From positions 744,001-808,000 of the forward strand of contig DASTGN010000004.1 of the NCBI GenBank assembly GCA_035719105.1: 64,000 nucleotides of DNA, given 5' to 3'. Shown here piece after piece: positions 42,314 to 49,753 of this stretch. The position numbers and the translations under genes were made by a program. Below the pieces are notes generated by a model, which saw nothing but the letters and a program-made list of their open reading frames with translations, ran no database searches and was not told the origin of the DNA. How positions within the stretch are numbered: position 1 is the first letter of the stretch; each line of letters opens with the position of its first letter. Source of the DNA: UBA8389 sp035719105 (GTDB lineage: Bacteria > Bacteroidota > Bacteroidia > Bacteroidales > UBA1402).

Positions 42314-43813
42314 ATGAAAAGAATTAAAAATATATTGAAACTGTCGCTTGTAGCAACTGTTTTTGTAACTAGCTCTTGTAATGGTTTTCTGGATGTAAAC
42401 GAGAATCCGAATGCTGTTACTGACAAGAACATTACTCCGGAACTGCTGTTTCCGCAAACACAAACAGCCCTTGCAAACCGTCAAGCAAGTCGGTTTGTTT
42501 TCCTCAACAACTGGATGGGCTATTGGTCTCGCTCTGGTACGTTTATCCCTGAACAGGAAGAAACTACCTACAAAATCACTAGTACTTTCATTGAAACCAA
42601 TTGGGATAATGCGTACAACATTTTGTATGATTTGAATTTGGTTAAGACCTTATCATTGGCTAAAGGTGATAAGTTTCTGGCTGGCGCAGCAACAGTACTT
42701 TCTGTGAAGCTATGGCAAGAGGTTGTTGACATGTACGGTGATGTACCTTATTCAAAAGCCTTTAGTTATGAAGAAAATCCACGTCCAGCCTATGATGCTG
42801 CTGCGGATATTTATGATGATTTATTGGTACAATTGGATTCGGCCGTATTGTATCTGAACACAACACCCAAGAGTTCTTTTCCAAATTTGGACATGATTTA
42901 TTGTCGTGCAAATTCTGACAAAATTGATGATGCAGTCGTTTTCTGGAATAAGTTTGCAAACACGATTCGTCTTCGTGTTCTCTTGCGCCAATCAGCAGTT
43001 GTCACAAATGCAACTGTAACCGCAGAAATGGCTAAAATTGTTTCCAATGGTGGCTTGCTTGCCGCTGGAGAAAATGTTCAAGTCAATCCGGGCTATGTCA
43101 ATGAAACCGACAAACAATCTCCTTTCTATGCAAACTTTGGTCAGACACCAACAGGTTCTGCTGCAAGTACGAATAATAGAGCCAACAATTACTTCTTGAC
43201 TACTGTTCTTAAGGGCAAAACTGACCCCAGAACAACCCGTTTTTTCAAAGCTCCTGTTACAGGTACCGATTATGGTGCATTGAATGGAAATGCGAATGGA
43301 GTTGCACAACTTCAGGGTTCAGACATGGGACCTGGTCTAGCTGGTTCAGCCACTCAAGATGCATGGATTTTGCCCGCATTCGAAGCATTGTTCCTAAAAG
43401 CTGAAGCCATTCAACGTGGCTGGTTGACCGGTGATGCTCAAGCTGTTTATGAATCTGCCATCACTGAAAATTTCACTTGGTTGGGAGCTGCAGACGCTGA
43501 TATTTATTTGACGTCCTCACAAGCATCTTGGACTGACCCTGCTAACGCAAATAAGATTAAGCTTATTTCATATCAGAAATATATTGCTTTATGTGGCATT
43601 GATCCATTGGAATCATACTCTGATCTTCGCAGAATCGGTGGTGGCTTAAGTCTTGCTGTTGATGGAAATACAGGATTTCTTTCATATAATGCAGTTCGTG
43701 CACCACATCTTCCGTACATAATGCCTTATCCACAATCAGAATATACGGCTAATGTTGCAAACGTACCAAGTAAAGTTGATATTTTCAGCGAAAAGCTATT
43801 CTGGCAACCTTGA
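42314..43813 (+). CDS. SusD/RagB-like outer membrane lipoprotein
   Basis: A 499-residue surface lipoprotein with lipobox VTSSC, the family start CNGFLDVNENPNAVT and TPR-like helices. It resembles the SusD-like_2 group (SusD-type nutrient-binding). It sits on its SusC partner and captures substrate. It lies 23 bases after susC on the same strand. Confidence 0.93.
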   Translation: MKRIKNILKLSLVATVFVTSSCNGFLDVNENPNAVTDKNITPELLFPQTQTALANRQASRFVFLNNWMGYWSRSGTFIPEQEETTYKITSTFIETNWDNAYNILYDLNLVKTLSLAKGDKFLAGAATVLSVKLWQEVVDMYGDVPYSKAFSYEENPRPAYDAAADIYDDLLVQLDSAVLYLNTTPKSSFPNLDMIYCRANSDKIDDAVVFWNKFANTIRLRVLLRQSAVVTNATVTAEMAKIVSNGGLLAAGENVQVNPGYVNETDKQSPFYANFGQTPTGSAASTNNRANNYFLTTVLKGKTDPRTTRFFKAPVTGTDYGALNGNANGVAQLQGSDMGPGLAGSATQDAWILPAFEALFLKAEAIQRGWLTGDAQAVYESAITENFTWLGAADADIYLTSSQASWTDPANANKIKLISYQKYIALCGIDPLESYSDLRRIGGGLSLAVDGNTGFLSYNAVRAPHLPYIMPYPQSEYTANVANVPSKVDIFSEKLFWQP

Positions 43814-43866
43814 TTTAAGTACGATAAAAGATTTTATTAATAACTATTCCAAGTAAAAAATAGATT

Positions 43867-44865
43867 ATGAAAAACGGAAAATATAAACTTTTAGCGCTGC
43901 TTACCTTGGCTTTGCCCTTGTTTTTGGTAAGTTGCCTGACAGATAGTGATTATGAAGACGGTGTCATTGGTATAAAGCCTAATGAAAACCACTTTGTTGA
44001 AGTACACTTAACTTCCGGAAACAATAAGAATATTGTGTCCAGATCATATGATGCCATTGGTCATGATACGACCATCAGCTTGATTCCTATTCATCTGACC
44101 ACAACACCAACTTCGGATGTAACCATTACTTTTTCGGTATTGGATACTCTAAATAGGAATGTTCCTCCTGTTGGTGATACTAAACCTTATTATGTTCTGG
44201 ATTCTTTAGTTAAAATCGATGGCTATTCTTTGCCAGATCCTGCCAAATATGTAGTTCTAAACACTGACATGAAGGTTACTATACCTGCTGGTCAAACAAC
44301 TGGTTACATTAATGTCAAATTTAATCCCAATGATTTTATTGGTGCTACGTATGTATTTGGTGTCAGGATAACATCCATTACGGGTGGAGACTATACTATT
44401 AGCAATTTGACCGACGGTTATGTGAAGTTTGGTGTCAAGAACATGTACGATGGAGAATACATCAATACCGGTACGATGGTTGACCATGTAAATCCTGTAT
44501 TTACAGCAGGTTATCCTTTGTTGGTAGACTTGATCACACAGGATGGCAGTTCAGTTGCCTATTTTGATGTCGAAATTTGGGGTGATTACTTCCATGCGTT
44601 CAAAAATGGAGCAAGTTGGAGCGGATATGGTAGCTTTGCACCTGTCTTCAAGTTCGATGCCAACAATAATGTCATTTCTGTAGTCAATCTGTATGGTCAA
44701 CCTGCTGGTAACGGTCGTAAAGCTGAGTTGGATGCTACAACACCTGGTGTTGTTAACAAATATGATCCAGCTACCAGGACACTGAAGGTATCTTATTGGA
44801 TGATTCAGAATGGAGTATATAGAACTCGTTTTGATGAAACCTTCACTTATGAGGGTTCACGGTAA
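43867..44865 (+). CDS. DUF1735-type surface lipoprotein of a SusCD locus
   Basis: A 332-residue lipoprotein with lipobox LVSC. An N-terminal Ig-like DUF1735 part (TTPTSDVTITFSVLD, then VTIPAGQTTGYINVKFNPND) is followed by a C-terminal region with the YDGEYINTGTMVDH type of start seen in surface glycan-binding lipoproteins (DUF4361/BT_3987-like). It most likely binds glycan on the cell surface; this is inference from position. It lies 53 bases after susD, and a strong terminator closes the operon. Confidence 0.8.
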   Translation: MKNGKYKLLALLTLALPLFLVSCLTDSDYEDGVIGIKPNENHFVEVHLTSGNNKNIVSRSYDAIGHDTTISLIPIHLTTTPTSDVTITFSVLDTLNRNVPPVGDTKPYYVLDSLVKIDGYSLPDPAKYVVLNTDMKVTIPAGQTTGYINVKFNPNDFIGATYVFGVRITSITGGDYTISNLTDGYVKFGVKNMYDGEYINTGTMVDHVNPVFTAGYPLLVDLITQDGSSVAYFDVEIWGDYFHAFKNGASWSGYGSFAPVFKFDANNNVISVVNLYGQPAGNGRKAELDATTPGVVNKYDPATRTLKVSYWMIQNGVYRTRFDETFTYEGSR

Positions 44866-44882
44866 ACAGTTCTTTTCATAAT

Positions 44883-44924
44883 AAATGGGCGCCTTTAAAG
44901 CAATATGCTTAGAGGCGCCCATTT
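44883..44924. terminator. Bidirectional terminator after the susCD locus
   Basis: AAATGGGCGCCT / AGGCGCCCATTT with an inner AAGCA/TGCTT pairing. It separates the plus-strand transport genes from the minus-strand lipoprotein. Confidence 0.92.
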
Positions 44925-44945
44925 TACGTTATAAGATAGAGCAAT

Positions 44946-45800
44946 TTAGTGAATGGTAATTTCTTTTGATTTACCGTTTACAGTTAGTATAGCAGTGTTG
45001 TCGCAGGTTCCGTTACCATAATCGATAGACCATTTTCTGCCTTTGCTGTTTTCGAAAGAAGCAATGCCGCTGACAATGTGTTTGCAAGAGGCTTCAAACA
45101 AAAGAGGAGTTGACTCGTCAATGGTTTTGGTAACTACAACGCCATTGGATTGCGTATTGACAGCGGTACCCCAAGTTAAAGTCTGATCGTCCGTTTTATC
45201 TGCAAGGACATTCTTTTTGTATTGACGTGTGATATCGGTGAGACGTGTCAAGGTATCACCCTTTGCGATGTTGATAACACGAAGGTTTTCTTTCAGCGTT
45301 GCTGTCTGAATGGTATTGGAAGAATCCCTCCGAATAGTTTTAGTGACGTTACCTTCCATTCTACGACCGTCTACAATGAAGTTTTCAAAGGTTTTTTGAC
45401 GAACGGAGGGGAATGTTTTAAACGAGGTTGCTGTAATGATAATTTTACCGGAACGCACCTTGCCGTCCTTTCCAGTGCATGAAGTGCCGAAGTCTATGGT
45501 CATTACTTGAGGAACCACATTTTTATCTACCGTAATCACTGGACAATCAGTGAGGTATTGATTGCTGTCGGTTGAAGCGGCACGTGCAAGGCTGACATTG
45601 TTGGTGATTGCTTCTTCTACCAATAGATCTACCGATTCAAGTGTCTCATCCAATTGCGTTTCATCCAAAGAAGCGACTGCTGGCGCATCTGCACCAACCA
45701 AGGCAGATTCATCGTTCAAAACACCTGTTCCGTTGTTTTGACAAGACGGAAGCAGCAGAAAAGCCAATCCGACTGAGTAAAGGAAAACTGTTTTTTTCAT
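44946..45800 (-). CDS. Lipoprotein with DYGNGxCDN end, divergent from an ECF sigma gene
   Basis: A 284-residue lipoprotein (lipobox LPSC). After an acidic linker (about 30-70), the mature domain contains the pattern VMTIDFGTSCTGKDGKVRSGKII and ends with SIDYGNGTCDNTAILTVNGK (quoted in part: DYGNGTCDNTA). Four cysteines suggest two disulfides. I recall this pattern beside ECF sigma genes in other Bacteroidota, but have no family name for it. Function unknown. The divergent sigma gene and shared dyad suggest it is a target of the sigma factor. Confidence 0.75.
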   Translation of the reverse strand: MKKTVFLYSVGLAFLLLPSCQNNGTGVLNDESALVGADAPAVASLDETQLDETLESVDLLVEEAITNNVSLARAASTDSNQYLTDCPVITVDKNVVPQVMTIDFGTSCTGKDGKVRSGKIIITATSFKTFPSVRQKTFENFIVDGRRMEGNVTKTIRRDSSNTIQTATLKENLRVINIAKGDTLTRLTDITRQYKKNVLADKTDDQTLTWGTAVNTQSNGVVVTKTIDESTPLLFEASCKHIVSGIASFENSKGRKWSIDYGNGTCDNTAILTVNGKSKEITIH

Positions 45801-45840
45801 TTTGTTTGATATTTAGGGTTTACATTCGTTTGAAACCATT

Positions 45841-45865
45841 TTTTGACCAACGTTAAATGTCAAAA
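45841..45865. promoter_or_regulatory. 7-bp dyad in the divergent gap
   Basis: TTTTGAC (45841-45847), 11 bases, GTCAAAA (45859-45865), with the palindrome AACGTT inside. It lies between the lipoprotein and sigma-factor genes and may be an operator. Confidence 0.4.
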
Positions 45866-45898
45866 GAATATTTTTTCATTAATTTCAATTGGAGTTTT

Positions 45899-45906
45899 TA
45901 ACTTTG
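45899..45906 (+). promoter_or_regulatory. -7 element (TAACTTTG) for the sigma-factor operon
   Basis: TAnnTTTG match 22 bases before the sigma-factor ATG; the housekeeping sigma factor would start the operon. Confidence 0.5.
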
Positions 45907-45928
45907 AAGATTCACGTGCATCAAAGAT

Positions 45929-46495
45929 ATGAAAATTGTAAACTTGATGAGTCAACAAGCTGAAGCCGAGATCCTTTCTTTGATGCAGAATCCTTTAACC
46001 AAGGATCAAGGTTTTCTGTTGTTGATGAATACCTATCAAAAACCACTGTATTGGCATATAAGGCGATTGGTGGTTACGCACGAAGATGCTGAGGATCTTT
46101 TGCAGGAAACATTCATTCTGGTATACAGCCACATTGCTTCATTTAAAGGTGATAGCAGATTGTACACCTGGTTGTACCGAATAGCGACCAATGAATGCAA
46201 CCGTCACTTCAGACGTAAGGAATCCCGAATACAACGGGAAGAATTGCTTACGGATCAAACTGCTGAACTAGCGGTAGAACCTGAACTTGAGAATAGCGAC
46301 GATATTTTGGTAAAATTTCAAAAAGCCATTCAACAGTTGCCCAACAAACAGAAAATCGTCTTCAATCTTCGTTACTACGAGGAATTGCCTTATGAAGACA
46401 TTGCGCAGATTCTACACACGACAGTGGGAACTCTTAGAACCAGTTACCATTTCGCATTTGAAAAAATTAAAAACTATTTATCAGAACATGACTAA
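45929..46495 (+). CDS. ECF-type sigma-70 factor
   Basis: A 188-residue group-4 sigma factor. Region 2 is at about 35-95 (HEDAEDLLQETFILVYSHI, then TWLYRIATNECNRHF) and region 4 at about 130-185 (LPNKQKIVFNLRYYEELPYE, DIAQILHTTVGTLRTSYHF). It directs RNA polymerase to a specific stress or envelope regulon. Its stop overlaps the ATG of the next gene by 8 bases, typical of a sigma/anti-sigma pair. Confidence 0.93.
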   Translation: MKIVNLMSQQAEAEILSLMQNPLTKDQGFLLLMNTYQKPLYWHIRRLVVTHEDAEDLLQETFILVYSHIASFKGDSRLYTWLYRIATNECNRHFRRKESRIQREELLTDQTAELAVEPELENSDDILVKFQKAIQQLPNKQKIVFNLRYYEELPYEDIAQILHTTVGTLRTSYHFAFEKIKNYLSEHD

Positions 46496-46982
46496 CCCGA
46501 ACCCCAAGTTTCCAAAAATCGGCAAGGAACTACCTTATAACGTCCCAAACGATTTTTTTGATAAACTGCCGGAAAAAACGTTGCAGCTTGCTAAAATACG
46601 AATGGAATCGAACCGTCGTAAAAATAGAACCATTCGGTTTTTTGCTGTGATTTCTGCAGCTGCCGCTATCATTTTGTTGTTATTGGTGACTCCTTCCCGG
46701 GACATGACCCCTAAAAACCATTTAATGGCGGCTCTCAAGAAAAACAAGACAAAGACCAACGAAAAGGCTATCCTTCCAAAAGCGCTGCCCAAAAAATCTA
46801 TTCAGGTGAAAGTGGTTGAAAAGAAACTAAATAAAGAATCTGCCACATTTTCTACCCAAACGGAAAGCATTGATGACATTTTGCAAGGTTTGTCTGACGA
46901 TGAACTGGCACAATTGACGGCCATGTACAGTTCAGAAGACCTACCTGTGGATCTCTCACAAGTAACCAATACGATCAACTGA
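46488..46982 (+). CDS. One-TM protein after the ECF sigma gene, probable anti-sigma-like regulator
   Basis: The 164 residues have a cytoplasmic N-terminus (MTNPNPKFPKIGKELPYNV), one transmembrane helix (about 43-62, AVISAAAAIILLLLVTP) and a basic periplasmic part ending in an acidic, helical segment (ESIDDILQGLSDDELAQLTA). The position, overlap with the sigma gene and single membrane helix suggest an anti-sigma role. No zinc-finger HxxxCxxC motif or FecR domain is present, so this remains an inference. Confidence 0.7.
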   Translation: MTNPNPKFPKIGKELPYNVPNDFFDKLPEKTLQLAKIRMESNRRKNRTIRFFAVISAAAAIILLLLVTPSRDMTPKNHLMAALKKNKTKTNEKAILPKALPKKSIQVKVVEKKLNKESATFSTQTESIDDILQGLSDDELAQLTAMYSSEDLPVDLSQVTNTIN

Positions 46983-46983
46983 T

Positions 46984-47439
46984 ATGAAGAAAATCATTTC
47001 AATGTTGTTGCTTTTGATGTTTTTGGCCCTTACATCGGCACAAGCACAAAATCCAAACCGCAACCAGCTGTTACGTCAACGAATCGAACAGGCTAAACTG
47101 CATCAAATCAGGCTTAATTTGAATTTGGATGAAGTGACTTTCGTTCAGTTTCGCCCAGTTTATTTGAGGTATGAACGCACCTTGGCCAACATCGATTTCA
47201 AAAGTCAAAATAGAATACTGAAAGTAAATGCTGATAGTTTGACCACTTTGGAGGCCGATGAATTACTATTTGCTCAATGGTCAAGAGCCAAACAACTTAT
47301 CCAGGTTAGGGAACGGTTTTATCGTGAATTTCGCAAGATATTGAGTGCACAACAACTCATCAAACTTTATCAGTCTGAAACAGAAATTCGACAAAAAGTG
47401 ATGTCTGAATTTGGGAAACGTAAAAGGCAAACTATTTAA
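46984..47439 (+). CDS. Spy/CpxP-like periplasmic protein
   Basis: A 151-residue secreted, mainly helical protein with signal peptide MKKIISMLLLLMFLALTSAQ. The mature part is basic and amphipathic with LTXXQ-like character (KLHQIRLNLNLDEVTFVQFR ... KILSAQQLIKLYQSE, quoted in part). Such proteins act as periplasmic chaperones or stress sensors. Encoded 1 base after the one-TM protein. Its stop codon abuts the stop of the TerC-family gene with no base between. Confidence 0.75.
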   Translation: MKKIISMLLLLMFLALTSAQAQNPNRNQLLRQRIEQAKLHQIRLNLNLDEVTFVQFRPVYLRYERTLANIDFKSQNRILKVNADSLTTLEADELLFAQWSRAKQLIQVRERFYREFRKILSAQQLIKLYQSETEIRQKVMSEFGKRKRQTI

Positions 47440-48396
47440 TTATTGGGAAACTTCATCCATTCCTTTTTTGTTCACTAAGATGGAGGCGATGATGGAAATA
47501 GTCAAAAGACTAACGATGACGCCCAGAGAAACAAGGTTGGAGATTTCCAAATCGTATCCCATTTGTCCACAGAACTCATTGAAACACATCTTAACTCCGA
47601 TAAAAGAAAGGATGCCCGCCAAAGCGTATTTGAGGTAATAAAAGTATTTCATGATGCCGCTTAAGGCGAAATACAAGGATCTAAGCCCCAAAATGGCAAA
47701 GATGTTGGATGTGTAGACAATAAACGGATCTTTTGAAACGGAAAGGACTGCCGGGATGGAATCCACCGCAAAAATGAGGTCGGAACCCTCGATCACCAAT
47801 AGCACAATGAAAAAGGTTGTCGCAAACCATTTACCTTCGCGTTTGACAAAGAAACTGTGAACGTTGGGTTCGTACGTAATAGGAATAATTTTACGGACGA
47901 ATTTTAGTAATACGTGGTCAGTCGGATTGTATTCCTCGCTTTCGCTTTTCTCAAAAAGCATTTTAACACCAGTATAAATCAGGAAAGCTCCGAAAATATA
48001 CATCACCCAATCAAACTGATGAATGAGGGCCACGCCTGCAAAAATGAAGACTGCACGCATGACAATAGCTCCTATGATACCCCAAAACAAAATTTTGTGT
48101 TGATATTGAGGCGCTATCTTGAAGAAGCCGAAAATCATGATGAACACGAACAAATTGTCCACGCTCAAGGATTCTTCAATGAGGTAACCGGTTAAAAATT
48201 CCAGGGCTTTTTGATGTCCCAGAAAATAGTAGACACCCATGTTGAAGGCTATCGCCAACCCAATCCAAAATAAACTCCATAAAAGCGCGGTCTTGACTTT
48301 CATGACCGTATCTTTTTTATGAAATACGAACAAGTCAAGGCTTAGCATTACCACGACAAAAGCTACGAAGCCAATCCAAAATCCAATACCTACCAT
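47440..48396 (-). CDS. TerC/Alx-family membrane protein
   Basis: A 318-residue integral membrane protein with about nine helices and the family landmarks SLDLFVFH, EESLSVDNLFVFIMIFG and EGSDLIFAVDSIPAVL with conserved Asp residues. Alx/TerC members are linked to manganese export and to pH or metal stress; the acidic membrane residues would bind metal. No yybP-ykoY-like leader is seen before it. It converges on the Spy-like gene with no spacer. Confidence 0.9.
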   Translation of the reverse strand: MVGIGFWIGFVAFVVVMLSLDLFVFHKKDTVMKVKTALLWSLFWIGLAIAFNMGVYYFLGHQKALEFLTGYLIEESLSVDNLFVFIMIFGFFKIAPQYQHKILFWGIIGAIVMRAVFIFAGVALIHQFDWVMYIFGAFLIYTGVKMLFEKSESEEYNPTDHVLLKFVRKIIPITYEPNVHSFFVKREGKWFATTFFIVLLVIEGSDLIFAVDSIPAVLSVSKDPFIVYTSNIFAILGLRSLYFALSGIMKYFYYLKYALAGILSFIGVKMCFNEFCGQMGYDLEISNLVSLGVIVSLLTISIIASILVNKKGMDEVSQ

Positions 48397-48492
48397 AATT
48401 GAAAAAGTTTTAATCCTGTTTTAAAACAGTTGTACAAAACTAATCAAAAAAAAGGTGCTAAACAAAAGACTTACTTTTTGTCGGCTTTGTCT

Positions 48493-48500
48493 TATCTTTG
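48493..48500 (+). promoter_or_regulatory. -7 element (TATCTTTG) for hflX
   Basis: Exact TATCTTTG 16 bases before the ATG at 48517; it excludes the longer frame that starts at 48430. Confidence 0.6.
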
Positions 48501-48516
48501 TTGCAAACCCATTATT

Positions 48517-49737
48517 ATGTTTGTTGAGCTAAAAGACGTCGCTGATACTGAAAAGGCTGTACTGGTTGGTCTTATAACCCAGAATCAACCCGAGCAGAAA
48601 GCTTGGGAATACTTAGATGAGCTTGAATTTCTGGCTGAAACTGCTGGAGCTGAAGTGGTCAAGATGTTTGTACAACGGGTGGATGGTCCCAATCCAAAAA
48701 CCTTTGTAGGAACCGGAAAGCTATCCGAAATTAAATCTTATGTGACTGAACACGAGGTTGGCATGGTAATTTTTGACGATGATCTTTCATCCAAGCAAGT
48801 CCGCAATTTAGAGGCGGAACTGATGGTCAAGATTCTGGATCGCACGAATCTGATCCTCGATATTTTTGCAAAACGTGCACAAACCGCCCATGCAAAGACC
48901 CAGGTGGAATTGGCGCAATACAAATACATGTTGCCAAGACTGTCTCATTTGTGGACTCACCTGGAACGCCAACGCGGAGGTATTGGGATGCGCGGGCCTG
49001 GTGAATCGCAGATTGAAACCGACCGCCGAATCATTTTGGACAAGATTTCCTACCTTAAAGAGGAATTGAAACACATCGATAAACAAAAAGCAACACAGCG
49101 CAAAAATAGAGGTAAGATGGTTCGTGTGGCTTTAGTTGGTTACACCAATGTGGGCAAATCTACGCTGATGAATGTGCTTAGTAAGTCGGAGGTTTTCGCG
49201 GAAAACAAACTATTTGCGACCTTGGACACGACCGTTCGTAAGGTTATTATCGACAACTTACCTTTTCTACTCACAGATACAGTTGGATTCATCCGTAAAC
49301 TGCCTCACGATTTGGTTGAGTCGTTCAAATCGACCTTGGATGAAGTTCGGGAAGCCGACTTGTTGTTGCACATCGTAGACATTTCACACGCTGGGTTTGA
49401 GGAGCAAATCGACGTGGTGAACAAGACTTTGGCTGAACTTGAATGTGGGGATAAGCCCAATATTCTTATATTCAATAAGATAGACGCCTTTTCGTATATC
49501 GAGAAAGAAGAAGATGACTTGACGCCCAGTACCAGAGAAAATGTTTCGCTCGAAGAATTGCAGAGAAGTTGGATGGCAAAACTCGGAAATGATTGCATTT
49601 TTATTTCAGCCAAGAATCTAACCAATCTAGAAGCCTTGAAAACGTTGGTGTACGATCGTGTCAAAGCCATTCACATCCGTCGTTTCCCATATAACGACTT
49701 CCTATTTCAAAAGTACGATGAAACTGACGAATTGTAA
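48517..49737 (+). CDS. hflX: GTPase HflX
   Basis: A ribosome-splitting GTPase that rescues stalled or inactive ribosomes under stress. The 406 residues begin MFVELKDVADTEKAV, with the HflX-specific domain (VDGPNPKTFVGTGKL, TNLILDIFAKRAQTAHAKTQVELAQ in part: RAQTAHAKTQVELAQ, and RGPGESQIETDRR). The G domain has G1 GYTNVGKST, G3 DTVGFI and G4 NKID. The start is the ATG that lies 3' of the promoter. Confidence 0.95.
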   Translation: MFVELKDVADTEKAVLVGLITQNQPEQKAWEYLDELEFLAETAGAEVVKMFVQRVDGPNPKTFVGTGKLSEIKSYVTEHEVGMVIFDDDLSSKQVRNLEAELMVKILDRTNLILDIFAKRAQTAHAKTQVELAQYKYMLPRLSHLWTHLERQRGGIGMRGPGESQIETDRRIILDKISYLKEELKHIDKQKATQRKNRGKMVRVALVGYTNVGKSTLMNVLSKSEVFAENKLFATLDTTVRKVIIDNLPFLLTDTVGFIRKLPHDLVESFKSTLDEVREADLLLHIVDISHAGFEEQIDVVNKTLAELECGDKPNILIFNKIDAFSYIEKEEDDLTPSTRENVSLEELQRSWMAKLGNDCIFISAKNLTNLEALKTLVYDRVKAIHIRRFPYNDFLFQKYDETDEL

Positions 49738-49753
49738 TTAACATTTTGCGGAA

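Noticed and set aside
48397..48516. yybP-ykoY manganese riboswitch before the TerC/Alx gene
   Set aside because: Only about 100 AT-rich bases lie there, shared with the hflX promoter, with none of the conserved riboswitch core.
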